Shown one piece after another: positions 20,213 through 30,885 of a DNA stretch of 64,000 bases (position 1 is the stretch's first letter; every line of letters begins with the position of its first letter). The stretch covers positions 19,911 through 83,910 of the forward strand of contig NZ_PYIX02000018.1 in NCBI RefSeq assembly GCF_003024515.2. Reading direction: 5' to 3'. Under the pieces are notes generated by a model, which ran no database searches, was not told the origin of the DNA, and was given only the letters and a program-made list of their open reading frames with translations. The translations under genes were made by a program, and so were the position numbers. Source of the DNA: Acinetobacter sichuanensis. Lineage in GTDB: Bacteria; Pseudomonadota; Gammaproteobacteria; Pseudomonadales; Moraxellaceae.

Positions 20213-20848
20213 GTGATCACGGTTTTAGTGGTAGATGACCATGAATTAGTACGTACGGGCATTTGTCGTATGCTTGAAGATCAAGCTGATATTCAAGTCA
20301 TTGGTCAAGCTGAATCAGGTGAAGAAGCCATCGCCATTGTCCGCCAACAACACCCTAATATTGTTTTACTTGATGTTAATATGCCCGGTATTGGTGGCGT
20401 TGAAACAACACGTCGTTTATTACAGACCGCCCCTGACACTAAAGTATTAGCTGTGAGTGGTTTAGCAGAAGAACCTTATCCTTCTTTATTATTAAAAGCA
20501 GGTGCGCGTGGTTATATCACGAAAGGTGCCCCGATCTCTGAAATGGTTCGTGCAATTAATAAAGTGATGCAAGGTGGTAAATATTTTAGTGCTGATATTG
20601 CCGAACAACTTGCAAGTTCTTATTTGTCGGACAACCAAAGCTCTCCTTTCGATGCTTTATCTGAACGTGAAATGCAAGTGGCGATGATGGTTGTCAATTG
20701 TATTAGCGCACAAGAAATTTCTGATAAACTTTTTGTTAGTGTCAAAACGGTCAATACTTATCGTTATCGTATTTTTGAAAAGTTAGGCATTGATAGCGAT
20801 GTTAAATTAACCCATTTAGCAATACGCTATGGTTTAATCAAACCATAA
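20213..20848 (+). CDS. gacA: response regulator GacA (NarL/LuxR family)
   Basis: 211 residues from a GTG start with AAGGAGG at 20202-20208. Receiver domain: VVDDHE, phospho-acceptor Asp in LLDVNMPG (about residue 54), VSGLAEE, and the conserved Lys in YITKGAP. C-terminal LuxR-type HTH: LSEREMQVAMMVVNCISAQEISDKLFVSVKTVNTYRYRIFEKLGI. It is the response partner of GacS, controlling metabolism, motility and virulence. UvrY is the enterobacterial name for the same family. Confidence 0.88.
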   Translation: MITVLVVDDHELVRTGICRMLEDQADIQVIGQAESGEEAIAIVRQQHPNIVLLDVNMPGIGGVETTRRLLQTAPDTKVLAVSGLAEEPYPSLLLKAGARGYITKGAPISEMVRAINKVMQGGKYFSADIAEQLASSYLSDNQSSPFDALSEREMQVAMMVVNCISAQEISDKLFVSVKTVNTYRYRIFEKLGIDSDVKLTHLAIRYGLIKP

Positions 20849-20861
20849 ATTTGGCATAAAA

Positions 20862-22448
20862 ATGAATACTATGTGGCCTGCGGTAGCAAACTCACTTCAA
20901 CAAACCATTTACCGTTTAGGCACATTATATTCAGTTTATAGACTCACTTTATCTTTCTGTCTCATCAGCATTTTTTTGTTCACATCTGAACATAATGGAC
21001 TCAATTATCTACATAGCAAATTGTATTTTGACAGCTTAATTATTTTTGCTGTGATGAGTCTAATCCAGTTACTTGCTCTCAGATTTATCCATCAATTTAT
21101 TGCACAGCAGCTCTTTGCTATTTTTATTGTTGATATTTTATTTTTAAGTACTTTAACCTTTTCCTTAGGTGGACCAAATCTTTCGATTAGTCTGCTTTTT
21201 GTGATTATGGTATTTTCAGCCAATTTTTTACTGCAAAAAAATGAAGCTTTAATTGTTACTCTTATTTCAGTCATTGCCGTAATTTATCAACAATTTGTTG
21301 GTAGTTTTTTAGATATTTCTAATCTCAATAATATTAGTAATAGTGCCCTTTTGGCTTTTCTATTTTTTATTGTGTATGGCATAGGACAAATTTCAATTCA
21401 ACGCTTTAGAGTTTTAGAAACGATTAATTCTCTACAGTCTTTAGAACTTTTAAAATTACAAAATATTAATCGTTATATTTTAGAACAAATTGAACTCGGC
21501 TATTTGGTTTTAGACGAAAATTATCGCATTGTGGTATGCAACCCTGCGGCATGTTCTTTATTAGGAATTGCACCTTTATATGCCTATTCACATGAACAAT
21601 ATTCATTGATCAAATTTCAAAAAGAGTTATTTGATTTATTACAAAAACGACCTTTAGAGGATGGGCAACGTTTTCAATTTGACTCAGCACAAAGTCATTA
21701 TACGATTGATATTCGTGTACAAAAGCTTCTCGTTCCACATCAAGCTTTAAGCCTTTTAACTTTAGAAGATGCACAGAAAATTAATCAAAAAGCACAACAG
21801 CTCAAACTGGCGTCTTTAGGGCAACTTTCAGCGAGTATTGCCCATGAAATTCGCAACCCACTTGCCGCAATTTCGCAAGCCAATGAGTTAAATTTAGATG
21901 CTGATGAAGAGCAACGCCTCATGCTCAATCAAATGATTCAAAAGCAGACGCATCGTATTAACCATATTATTCAACAAACTTTAGATATGGCAAAAAATAA
22001 AAAAACCACCATATCAGACATTCAACTTGAAGTATTTTTTAAAGATTTATTCATCAATGACTTAGCAGATGTAAAAAATAAAATTGCGTTAAGTCTGCCG
22101 CAAAACTATGTAATTCAGTTTGATGATTCACAGTTAAGACAAGTTTTGATTAATCTCATTCGTAATGCGATAAGACATAATTCACATGATGCTGATTTTA
22201 TCCAAATTCTAGTGCATACTGAGGCTCAACATCTGTTTATTGATGTGATAGACTTCGGTCAAGGTATTACACATCAAAACCTAGCGCAATTATTTCAACC
22301 ATTTTTTACAACTGAAATTAATGGTACAGGTTTAGGTTTATATTTATCGCAGAGTATCTGTGAAGCAAATCAAGCAAAGCTCATTTACATAGAGCAGAAA
22401 AAACAACAAGGGGCATGCTTCCGAATAGAGTGCCCATTTAAAACTTAA
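20862..22448 (+). CDS. pilS: type IV pilus sensor histidine kinase PilS
   Basis: 528 residues. Six N-terminal hydrophobic segments (residues about 25-175) as in PilS, a PAS-like region (GYLVLDENYRIVVCNPAACSLLG), the H-box SIAHEIRNPLAAISQA, N-box LINLIRNAIRHN, G1 DFGQGI and G2 GTGLGLYL. PilS phosphorylates PilR to switch on pilA transcription. Followed 17 bases later by pilR, which is damaged, so the kinase may have lost its partner. Confidence 0.9.
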   Translation: MNTMWPAVANSLQQTIYRLGTLYSVYRLTLSFCLISIFLFTSEHNGLNYLHSKLYFDSLIIFAVMSLIQLLALRFIHQFIAQQLFAIFIVDILFLSTLTFSLGGPNLSISLLFVIMVFSANFLLQKNEALIVTLISVIAVIYQQFVGSFLDISNLNNISNSALLAFLFFIVYGIGQISIQRFRVLETINSLQSLELLKLQNINRYILEQIELGYLVLDENYRIVVCNPAACSLLGIAPLYAYSHEQYSLIKFQKELFDLLQKRPLEDGQRFQFDSAQSHYTIDIRVQKLLVPHQALSLLTLEDAQKINQKAQQLKLASLGQLSASIAHEIRNPLAAISQANELNLDADEEQRLMLNQMIQKQTHRINHIIQQTLDMAKNKKTTISDIQLEVFFKDLFINDLADVKNKIALSLPQNYVIQFDDSQLRQVLINLIRNAIRHNSHDADFIQILVHTEAQHLFIDVIDFGQGITHQNLAQLFQPFFTTEINGTGLGLYLSQSICEANQAKLIYIEQKKQQGACFRIECPFKT

Positions 22449-22465
22449 TTTAGGTTATTGGGGAT

Positions 22466-23804
22466 ATGACCACACGACAACCATTAGTTCTACTTGTGGA
22501 CGATGAGCATGACTTGTGCGTGCTAATGCAAATGACTTTGGCACGAATGGGGATCAAAACACATATTGCACATCATCTACAACAGGCAAAATTGTTCTTT
22601 AGTGAACACAAATACAACGCATGTATTACCGATTTAAATCTTCCTGATGGAAGTGGTTTAGACTTGGTTAAACATGTTACACAGCATTATCCTAAAGTTC
22701 CTATTGCGGTACTCACCGCTTATGGAAATATGGAAATTGCGATTGCTTCCTTAAAGGCAGGTGCCTTTAGTTGATTTTAGTGAAGATAATTTACAGCTTG
22801 AGCATCAACTTCTTATTGGTGAATCTAAACCAATGTTGAAATTGAAAGAAACCATCAAGAAAGTAGCTCGCTCACAAGCCCCTGTTTTTATTTCTGGTGA
22901 ATCAGGTACAGGAAAAGAAGTCGTTGCCCACTTAATTCATAAATTAAGTAACCGCAGTGATAGTGCATTTGTCGCGATTAATTGTGGGGCAATTTCTGAA
23001 GAATTAATCGAACGTGAATTATTTGGTTCTGTGAGCGCAACAAGTGCAGGAACGACACCTGATAAATTAGGCTTAATCCAATCTGCAAATGGTGGATGCT
23101 TATTTTTAGATGAGATTGCTGAACTTTCGTTGACCACTCAAACCAAGTTATTACGTGCGTTACAAGAAAAGAAAATTCGCCCTTTAGGCAGTGATCAAGA
23201 AGTTGATGTGGATTTTCGGATTATTAGCGCAACAAATCAAAACTTAGAAGAACGTGTACAACAAGGAAAATTTCGTCAAGATTTATTTTTCCGTATTCAT
23301 GTCATGGACTTACACTTACCACCTTTAAGAGAACGTGGCAAAGATATTCTTATCTTGGCACATCATTTTATTAAAAATATTTGTTTGGAATGGGATATTC
23401 CAAGTAAAGTTTTAAATGAAGATGCAAAACGTTTTTTACAAGTGCAGCCTTTTGCAGGCAATGTTCGTGAACTACGCAACATGATTGAACGTGCCATCAC
23501 CTTATGTGATGAACATGTGATCGGTATTGAACACCTTCAGTATTCACAGAAACGTAATTTTAACGTTGAGAAAACTGAAGAACAAATCAATATCGAGCCA
23601 CGTTTAGCCACGCAGCCCATTTCCAATAATATTCCTTCAGAAGGTTTAGAGCAGTTTTTAGAAAATGTAGAAAAAGAGGTTCTTCTAAACGCTCTCAATC
23701 AAACCCATTGGAATAGAACTTTAGCTGCGAAAAAACTTGGTATGACCTTTCGATCTTTGCGCTATCGTTTAAAAAAGTTTGGTTTAGATAGCGAAGAAGA
23801 CTAA
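22466..23804 (+). pseudogene. pilR: pilR, frameshifted sigma-54 response regulator
   Basis: Two overlapping frames make one broken gene. 22466-22774 (102 residues) is the receiver domain with VDDEHD and Asp in ITDLNLPDG, but it stops at LKAGAFS where DFVxKP is expected; beta-5 with its conserved Lys and alpha-5 are gone. 22761-23804 continues the AAA+ domain (GESGTGKE Walker A, GGCLFLDEIAEL Walker B, R-finger region) and the Fis-type HTH at the C-terminus. The sigma-54 contact loop GAFTGA is replaced by ATSAGT (23036-23053). Both defects predict no functional PilR. Confidence 0.82.
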
Positions 23805-23811
23805 AGTTAGG

Positions 23812-24984
23812 CTAGTGATGCTTTAACAAAAGTTCAGACACATTATTTAAATATGTGTCTTCTTTCATATCTAAAGACCACGTATATTCTTGATTTGGAG
23901 CAATGCCTGTACCATCAATCATGCTGTCTTTCGGGGTAAAATAATGTGACACTGTCATTTGCAATGCCGCACCATTAGGCAATGGAAAAAGCTTTTGTAC
24001 AACTCCTTTGCCATAGCTTTTCTCACCAATGACCCAAGCACGTTGATGTTCTTTCATTGCAGCAGTAAAAACTTCTGCAGCAGATGCCGAACGATGATTA
24101 ATTAAGATCCCCATTTTAATATTTGGGAACTCATTTCCAGGCAAAGCTTGAAATTGTTGATTGCCTTCTGAACGACTTTTAGTTGAAACGATCGTTCCTT
24201 GATTTAAAAATAAATCGGCTGTTTCAACCGCAGCAGACAACAGTCCACCAGGATTATTACGCAAATCAATAAGGACAGCTTTTAAACGAGGCGAATTATA
24301 TTCTTCTAAAATACGTTTAATTTCATTTGCGGTATCTTGTTGAAAAACCTTTACTTTTAAAAGCAGAACTTGATTATGTAATAACATAGGTTCAATATCA
24401 GCGATTTCTAATTTTTTATTACGCAATAACGTAATGGCAGTGCTTTTAGGGTTTAACTGTAGTTGAAAACTAGAACCAATTGAACCATGTAGTAGATCTT
24501 CAACTTGTTCGGCATTTAAATTTTTTAACTCTTGATTATCAATTTTAAAAACCGTAAAACCTTCTTTTAATCCTTGTTTCGCTGCATCTGAGTTTTCTTT
24601 TAATTGACTAATTTGCCACTGATGCATATGTGTATCAAAGATCAGTTTAAAATCGACAGTCGCTAAATCTGCCTCTGTATATTGTATTAATTGTTTATAT
24701 TCTTCTGGGCTTAAATAACGCGAGTAACGGTCTAGTCCACCAACAAGCCCTTTGATTGCTTGTAAAAATAATGTGTCATCTGGTTTTTCTTGTACATAGT
24801 TGTCTTTCACTAAGCCATAAATCTGTACAAATTGTTCAATTGACTCAATCGGAACTTCTGTAGTCCCTTGTTCTATTTCATTATCAAAGTCTAGGACTAC
24901 GGATTGCTCCGCAGCCCAAAGAGAATGGCTTCCACTAGCAATTAACCCTGTTAAAACAGCAATGTATTTCCAAGCTTGAGCCAT
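23812..24984 (-). CDS. ctpA: carboxyl-terminal processing protease (S41 family)
   Basis: 390 residues with a signal peptide (ALTGLIASGSHSLWA-like). PDZ-like domain at residues about 110-190, then the S41 catalytic domain: LIDLRNNPGGLLSAAVETADLF, catalytic Ser in HRSASAAEVF and Lys in GEKSYGKG. Periplasmic protease that trims C-termini of exported or cell-wall proteins. Its stop is 8 bases from that of pilR (convergent); gpmI lies upstream. Confidence 0.9.
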   Translation of the reverse strand: MAQAWKYIAVLTGLIASGSHSLWAAEQSVVLDFDNEIEQGTTEVPIESIEQFVQIYGLVKDNYVQEKPDDTLFLQAIKGLVGGLDRYSRYLSPEEYKQLIQYTEADLATVDFKLIFDTHMHQWQISQLKENSDAAKQGLKEGFTVFKIDNQELKNLNAEQVEDLLHGSIGSSFQLQLNPKSTAITLLRNKKLEIADIEPMLLHNQVLLLKVKVFQQDTANEIKRILEEYNSPRLKAVLIDLRNNPGGLLSAAVETADLFLNQGTIVSTKSRSEGNQQFQALPGNEFPNIKMGILINHRSASAAEVFTAAMKEHQRAWVIGEKSYGKGVVQKLFPLPNGAALQMTVSHYFTPKDSMIDGTGIAPNQEYTWSLDMKEDTYLNNVSELLLKHH

Positions 24985-25003
24985 TCACTCACCTTTTTTG
25001 ATT

Positions 25004-26551
25004 TTATGGATTTAGCGTAATTAAATTACGTCCCTGCATTTCTTTTGGTGCAGGAATATTCATGAGATTCAACAATGTTGGAGCAACATCGGCTAATACA
25101 CCACCTTCTGCAATGGTTGCTGAAGTTGGACCAACATAGATAAATGGCACTAATTCAGTGGTATGTTGAGTATGAACCTGACCGCTGACATAGTCTTGCA
25201 TTTGTTCTACATTACCATGATCGGCAGTAATAATCATATGCCCATGTTTTGCCATCACTGCTTCATATAGGCGACCTAAACCTGTATCTACAGCTTCAAC
25301 AGCTTTGACTGCGGCATCAAAAACACCTGTATGACCGACCATATCACCATTGGCATAGTTCACCACCAATAAGTCATATTCACCAGAGTTCACCGCAGCA
25401 ACCAATTGTTCAGTGACTTCTGGTGCACTCATTTCTGGCTGTAAGTCATAGGTTGCAACTTTTGGTGATGGAATCAAAATACGCTTTTCACCTACATATT
25501 CATCTTCACGACCACCACTAAAGAAGAATGTCACATGTGCATATTTTTCAGTTTCGGCAATACGTAACTGAGTTTTGCCCAATGAAGATAAGTATTCACC
25601 AATTGAATTTTTCAGTTCTTCAGGCATATACGCAACAGGTGCATCAATCGTTGCCTGATAACGTGTCAACATGACAAATTTAGACAGATTTGGTACAACT
25701 TTACGTTCAAAGCCTGCAAAGTCTTTTTCAACAAAAGCTTTGGTGATTTCACGTGCACGGTCAGCACGGAAATTCATAAACACAATGCTGTCACCATCTG
25801 AAACTTTAGCAATCTCACCGATGCGAGTCGCTTTTACAAACTCATCATTTTCATTGGCTGCATATGCTTGTTCCAAGCCTTCAACCGCAGAGTCAACAAC
25901 ACGAAGCGCTTCGCCTTCAGTCATTAAACGGTAAGCTTGTTCTACACGATCCCAACGGTTGTCACGATCCATCGCAAAATAACGACCAATCATCGTCGCA
26001 ATACGACCTTGATTTGGATATTGTGCAAATAAAGCATCCAACTTTTCTAATGAAGGTTGTGCACTACGTGGTGGTGTATCACGTCCGTCAAGGAAAGCAT
26101 GTAAATAGACTTTAGCACCACGTTTCAATGCCAACTCGCACATTGCCACGATATGATCTTCATGTGAATGTACGCCACCTTGTGACAATAAGCCCATGAT
26201 GTGAACTGAGCCATTTGCCGCTTTGGCTTTTTCTACAGCATCGACGAGAACTTCATGCTCAAAAAAAGCGCCATCACGAATATCTTTGGTAATACGGGTA
26301 AAGTCTTGATATAGCACACGACCTGCACCCAAGTTCATGTGACCCACTTCTGAGTTACCCATTTGACCATCAGGTAGACCGACATCTTCACCAGAGCCTG
26401 AAATTAAACTATGCGGATGCTTTTCTTGCATCATGGTTAGATTTGGCGTTTTTGCTGCTAAAAACGCATTATCTTCGACCGCTTCACGATGACCCACACC
26501 GTCCATGATCACTAGAACGTGAGGGATTTTGCCAGCAGTTGCATCCGTCAT
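25004..26551 (-). CDS. gpmI: 2,3-bisphosphoglycerate-independent phosphoglycerate mutase
   Basis: 515 residues from [23 protein letters not shown] (start at 26551; a three-residue extension to 26560 is less likely). Alkaline-phosphatase-fold metal motifs: [17 protein letters not shown] carries the catalytic Ser, [11 protein letters not shown], and [11 protein letters not shown] / ITADHGN bind manganese. Interconverts 2- and 3-phosphoglycerate in glycolysis. It lies 19 bases upstream of ctpA and may be co-transcribed with it. Confidence 0.96.
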   Translation of the reverse strand: MTDATAGKIPHVLVIMDGVGHREAVEDNAFLAAKTPNLTMMQEKHPHSLISGSGEDVGLPDGQMGNSEVGHMNLGAGRVLYQDFTRITKDIRDGAFFEHEVLVDAVEKAKAANGSVHIMGLLSQGGVHSHEDHIVAMCELALKRGAKVYLHAFLDGRDTPPRSAQPSLEKLDALFAQYPNQGRIATMIGRYFAMDRDNRWDRVEQAYRLMTEGEALRVVDSAVEGLEQAYAANENDEFVKATRIGEIAKVSDGDSIVFMNFRADRAREITKAFVEKDFAGFERKVVPNLSKFVMLTRYQATIDAPVAYMPEELKNSIGEYLSSLGKTQLRIAETEKYAHVTFFFSGGREDEYVGEKRILIPSPKVATYDLQPEMSAPEVTEQLVAAVNSGEYDLLVVNYANGDMVGHTGVFDAAVKAVEAVDTGLGRLYEAVMAKHGHMIITADHGNVEQMQDYVSGQVHTQHTTELVPFIYVGPTSATIAEGGVLADVAPTLLNLMNIPAPKEMQGRNLITLNP

Positions 26552-26675
26552 AATTTTCACTCTTTACTGTTTACAAATTAATCGTCATATCTTACCGTTT
26601 TTTTACGGCAGACTCTATGTGAAGCTGATGGTATTCATTTATAAGTACCATCAGTATTTTAAATGAGAAAGATTA

Positions 26676-27746
26676 CTATCTAGCTCGGTATAATAAATAA
26701 CTACCCACACCAAACATCAAGACAATAGGTACGAATACAAACCATGCAGGAGATGGTGAATAAACCAAACTCGCATAGCCTAAAAAGTCTTGAATATAGT
26801 AAAAACCAAGTCCAACAAATAGAGCAATCACTAAACGAAAGCCCATAGACTGTTGACGCAATGGTCCAAAAATAAATGAACAGGCAATCAAGACCAACGC
26901 TAATAAAGCAAATGGCGATCCAACATTTTGCCAAAATGCCAATGAATATGTTTTGGGTACTTGGCTATATTGATCCATATAGCGCATAAAGCTTACCAAT
27001 TGACTTGGTGCTAAATCTTCAGGGTCAATCGTCACCATATGCACATATTTTGGTTGTAATGCTAAAGCTAAATTATGCTGGCTATCACGGTTGAGGGTTG
27101 CTCGCCCATCTGTTTGTAAGTTTACTTGTGTCGCTTGACTGAGGTTCCATTGACCATTTTCAACAAAATTACCTTGCTCAGCATTCAAAAGCGACTTCAT
27201 GCGATAATCTTGATCGAAGTCAACAACTTGTACTTGCTTTAGATTACCTTTTGAATTGGCATAATCAATATAAATAAAGCGCTGTCCTTCACGTGTCCAA
27301 TAGCCTTTAACTTCGCCTAAGGCTGCAACACTTTGTTTACTTTTGATACTTTTAGCTTGTTCGTTGGTATAAGGCACAACAAATTGGCTGAGAATAAAAG
27401 ACAGTACAACCAATAGCATGGCTGATCGCATGACCCAGCCCACAATACGCCATAGGCTAATTCCTGAGGCACGCATCACAATCAATTCGCTATTTGATGC
27501 CATTGAACCCAGTCCAAGCACGGCACCAATCAACGCTGAAATAGGTAAAATTTCATATAGGTATTTGGGTGCGCCCCACAAGACATATTGCAACGCATTC
27601 CAAGCATTATAACCTTCTTTTAAATCACCTAATTCGCCTAAATAAGTAAATAAAACCTGTAAGACTGACAATACAGCTGTTGCACCCAACATTGCGAGCG
27701 CTGTTGTATTGACCACATGCTTGGCGACAATTTTACGTGCTAACAT
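26676..27746 (-). CDS. lptG: LPS export ABC transporter permease LptG
   Basis: 356 residues. YjgP/YjgQ family: three N-terminal membrane helices, a large periplasmic jellyroll (residues about 130-250), and three C-terminal helices. Start MLARKIVAKHVVNTTALAMLG is typical, as is ISALIGAVLGLGSMASNSELIVMRASGIS, the LptB-coupling region. With LptF and LptB it extracts LPS or LOS from the inner membrane. Its ATG overlaps the lptF stop by one base. Confidence 0.93.
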   Translation of the reverse strand: MLARKIVAKHVVNTTALAMLGATAVLSVLQVLFTYLGELGDLKEGYNAWNALQYVLWGAPKYLYEILPISALIGAVLGLGSMASNSELIVMRASGISLWRIVGWVMRSAMLLVVLSFILSQFVVPYTNEQAKSIKSKQSVAALGEVKGYWTREGQRFIYIDYANSKGNLKQVQVVDFDQDYRMKSLLNAEQGNFVENGQWNLSQATQVNLQTDGRATLNRDSQHNLALALQPKYVHMVTIDPEDLAPSQLVSFMRYMDQYSQVPKTYSLAFWQNVGSPFALLALVLIACSFIFGPLRQQSMGFRLVIALFVGLGFYYIQDFLGYASLVYSPSPAWFVFVPIVLMFGVGSYLLYRAR

Positions 27747-28846
27747 TATGATTTCACTCGCTGAATTTGTTTCTTAATCTTAGGTGCTAATTTTTGCTTA
27801 CGGGAAAATAGCGCTGCGCCAATTGCATAAAACAGTAAAACAGCAGGATATGCCCAAATTCCAATTTCACCTTTACTCATACGGGTTTTGATTGCCATGA
27901 GTGCAACAATTAAACTCGCAAAAATCAGCAAAGCAGGAAATAACTTTAAATAGCGCCCTTGTCGTGGACTCACTTCAGACAACGCTGTGGCTAACATCAA
28001 TGCCACAATCATGCTAAATGGTACAAAAATCCGCCACCCCAACTCACTCGCAACAACAGGATCATCGGTATTTTTGAGCAGTTTAGAGAAAGATAAAGCT
28101 TCGACTTCGTTACTTTCAAACTTAGCTTCTTTGTCATTTTCTAAACGTAGACGATAGGACTGAAATTCAGCTTGTGTATATTTTGCTGTACCTGGGAAAA
28201 TCTCGTAACGACGACCTTGCAATAAATCCACAACGTTTGCCGTATCATCAGCAACTTCAACACGCGTTGCTTCTTTTGCCAAAATCATGACATCAGGTTT
28301 ACCCTCTTTTTGAGCGCGTTGATAAAAGAAAATATCTTTTAAATTTTTACGATCGTCAGATAATGAACCTGCATAGATGGTATAAGGACCTGATGAAATA
28401 AATTCTTTGGGTCGGACGAGATCGAAACCTGTACGAACAGCTTGTGTTGAAACCAGTTTTTCATATTCACGAATGCCCCATGGTGACATCCAGATCATCA
28501 GTACACTTTGTACAAATAAATAAATGATCGTTAAAGGAATCAATAAGCGCGCAAGCTGAATTTTACTGACACCACTCCCATTGAGTACCGCCATTTCATG
28601 ATCTACATATAAACGACCAAAAACCAGCATTAAACCAATGAAAAATCCCAGTGGTAAAATAAGGGTTAAAAACTCAGGTAAACGGTAGCCAATGATGCTA
28701 AATAAAATTGTGGCATCTAAGCGCCCTTGTGCTGCAACACCAAAATACTTGATCAAACGTCCACCCATCATAATGAGTGTGAGCAGTGCGACAACAACTA
28801 AAGATGTTGAAACAACTTGTTTGACGAGATAACGTCTTATAATCAA
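27746..28846 (-). CDS. lptF: LPS export ABC transporter permease LptF
   Basis: 366 residues, same family and layout as LptG: MIIRRYLVKQVVSTSLVVVALL, PEFLTLILPLGFFIGLMLVFGRLYVDHEMAVLNGSGVS (coupling helix), a periplasmic domain (residues about 130-260), and three C-terminal helices. First gene of the lptFG operon, divergent from pepA. Confidence 0.93.
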   Translation of the reverse strand: MIIRRYLVKQVVSTSLVVVALLTLIMMGGRLIKYFGVAAQGRLDATILFSIIGYRLPEFLTLILPLGFFIGLMLVFGRLYVDHEMAVLNGSGVSKIQLARLLIPLTIIYLFVQSVLMIWMSPWGIREYEKLVSTQAVRTGFDLVRPKEFISSGPYTIYAGSLSDDRKNLKDIFFYQRAQKEGKPDVMILAKEATRVEVADDTANVVDLLQGRRYEIFPGTAKYTQAEFQSYRLRLENDKEAKFESNEVEALSFSKLLKNTDDPVVASELGWRIFVPFSMIVALMLATALSEVSPRQGRYLKLFPALLIFASLIVALMAIKTRMSKGEIGIWAYPAVLLFYAIGAALFSRKQKLAPKIKKQIQRVKS

Positions 28847-28993
28847 GGGAATCTTCCAAAGTGAGTTGGGTGAATATGCGTTTTAGTATTTTACCCGAAT
28901 GTTAAAAATATAAAACCACATTGAAATTCTATCATTGGTAGTGTTTCAATGGTTTAATGTTTTCAAACGTCTCTAAAGGCATATAGATCGCAT

Positions 28994-30448
28994 ATGAAAT
29001 TAAGCATTAATACTTCAGTAACAAGCAGTGCATCAAGCCAAGCACTTTTTATTTTGGCAAGTTCAGACAACTTATCAGAAGTAAAATCTAACTATCAAAT
29101 CAAAGATTTAGATACTGCAATTAGCGCGGCACAATTTAAAGCAAGTGTTGCAGAAACTTTAACCTTGGTTGGTCAAGTCACACAGAATGCTTACAGCATT
29201 TTAGTCGGAGTTGATCAAGCGAGTGAATTAAAAGCTGCAAAATTAGCAAAAATCGCACAAATCATTATCAAAGCATCACAAAAAAAATTCAAACAAATCA
29301 GTATTGATATTTCTGTTTTGCCAAATGAATTACATTATCTTTTTGCATTAAATTTAACTCAAGCAGCTTATGCTTATGATGAATTCAAAAGTAAAAAAAA
29401 TGAATTTTCATTAACTGATATTGAGCTTGTTTCGACACATACCAGTCTTGATGCAGCACAAATTAGTTTAATTGAGGCAGTACAACAAGGTCAAAATCTT
29501 GCTCGTGACTTGGGTAACTGTCCTGCCAATATTTGTTTTCCTGAATATTTAGCAGATCAAGCACGTGCGCTTGCTGCTGAGTTCCCTGATGTTTTAAAAG
29601 TTACTGTACTTGAAGAACAGCAGTTGGCTGATTTGGGCATGCACTCTTTCCTTGCTGTAAGTAAAGGTTCGGAACGTCCAGGACGTGTCATTACCCTTGA
29701 ATATAAAGCCAATCCAGATCAAGCACCTATTGTTTTAGTGGGTAAAGGGATTACTTTTGATACAGGTGGTATTTCACTTAAACCAGGCGTTGGCATGGAT
29801 GAAATGAAATATGACATGTGTGGTGCTGCATCTGTGCTTGGGACATTACGTGCTTTATGTGAAGCAAATCTTCCAATTCATGTTGTCGGTACAATTGCTG
29901 CGGCAGAAAATATGCCATCAGGTCATGCAACTCGCCCAGGCGATATCGTGACAACAATGAGTGGACAAACTGTTGAAATTCTTAACACTGATGCTGAAGG
30001 TCGTTTAGTGTTATGTGATGCTTTAACCTATGTAAAACGCTTTAATCCTGCGGTGGTGATTGATATCGCAACGTTAACAGGTGCATGTGTCGTTGCTTTG
30101 GGTAAAGTACTCAGTGGTTTATTTACCCCAGATAATGAACTTGCTCAAGAAATTAATCTTGCAGGTGAAGAAAGCTTTGACCGTGTTTGGCGTTTACCTG
30201 TCATTGATGATTATCAAGATATGCTAGATTCAAACTTTGCTGATATCGGTAATATCAGTGGTGCAGGTCCACAAGCAGGTGCAATTTTAGCGGCATGTTT
30301 CTTACAACGTTTTACACGTGAATACCGTTGGGCACATTTAGATGTTGCAGGAACTGCATGGTTATCTGGTGCGGCAAAAGGCTCAACAGGTCGTCCTGTA
30401 CCGCTATTAATGCAATTCATTGCCAATCGTGTTAAAGCCAATGGCTAA
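28994..30448 (+). CDS. pepA: leucyl aminopeptidase (cytosol aminopeptidase, M17)
   Basis: 484 residues. N-terminal macro-like domain, C-terminal catalytic domain with VGKGITFDTGGISLKPGVGMDEMKYDMCGAA (metal-binding Lys, Asp, Asp) and the signature NTDAEGRLVL (about residue 334). Hexameric zinc/manganese enzyme releasing N-terminal residues; PepA can also act with XerCD at plasmid sites and as a DNA-binding regulator in E. coli. holC overlaps its stop. Confidence 0.95.
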   Translation: MKLSINTSVTSSASSQALFILASSDNLSEVKSNYQIKDLDTAISAAQFKASVAETLTLVGQVTQNAYSILVGVDQASELKAAKLAKIAQIIIKASQKKFKQISIDISVLPNELHYLFALNLTQAAYAYDEFKSKKNEFSLTDIELVSTHTSLDAAQISLIEAVQQGQNLARDLGNCPANICFPEYLADQARALAAEFPDVLKVTVLEEQQLADLGMHSFLAVSKGSERPGRVITLEYKANPDQAPIVLVGKGITFDTGGISLKPGVGMDEMKYDMCGAASVLGTLRALCEANLPIHVVGTIAAAENMPSGHATRPGDIVTTMSGQTVEILNTDAEGRLVLCDALTYVKRFNPAVVIDIATLTGACVVALGKVLSGLFTPDNELAQEINLAGEESFDRVWRLPVIDDYQDMLDSNFADIGNISGAGPQAGAILAACFLQRFTREYRWAHLDVAGTAWLSGAAKGSTGRPVPLLMQFIANRVKANG

Positions 30449-30848
30449 AATTAGCTTTTATCTTTTTGAAAAAAGCCCAGAACGACGAGTGCAAAGCACT
30501 TGTCGTCTCTGCCGCAAGATCTCAAAACAGCATGCAAAAATTTGGATTTATTGTCCAGATCCTGAGGTTCAACAGCAACTTGATGAGCTACTTTGGACAT
30601 TTGACCCTGCTAGTTTTTTAGCACATGGCATTGACCAAAAAGATGCACCGATTTGTATTTCTGCACATTTGCCAACCCAAGCTGAATGGATTGTGTTTAA
30701 TTTTAACAATCAAGCACTTGATCAAGTTGGACAATTTAGTCACATTATTGAAATAATTGAAAATGATGAGCCTGCTAAGCAGATAGGACGTGAAAAGTAT
30801 AAAACTTATCGACGTTTAGGCTTTGCTCCTCAAACATTTAAATTATAA
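30441..30848 (+). CDS. holC: DNA polymerase III chi subunit HolC
   Basis: 135 residues from the ATG at 30441, which overlaps the pepA stop by 8 bases. Matches HolC: start MAKISFYLFEKSPERRVQSTCRLCRKI, IWIYCPDPEVQQQLDELLWTFDPASFLAHGI and PTQAEWIVFNFNNQ. Chi links the clamp loader to single-strand-binding protein. The pepA-holC order is widely conserved; valS, which often follows, is not here. Confidence 0.9.
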   Translation: MAKISFYLFEKSPERRVQSTCRLCRKISKQHAKIWIYCPDPEVQQQLDELLWTFDPASFLAHGIDQKDAPICISAHLPTQAEWIVFNFNNQALDQVGQFSHIIEIIENDEPAKQIGREKYKTYRRLGFAPQTFKL

Positions 30849-30885
30849 AGAAAGTCATTTTAAAGCGCCGAAAAGGAGATGCGTT

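Noticed and set aside
22761..23804. A free-standing sigma-54 activator lacking a receiver
   Set aside because: The preceding frame is clearly the matching PilR receiver and the two overlap at a disrupted point, so one broken gene is the better reading.
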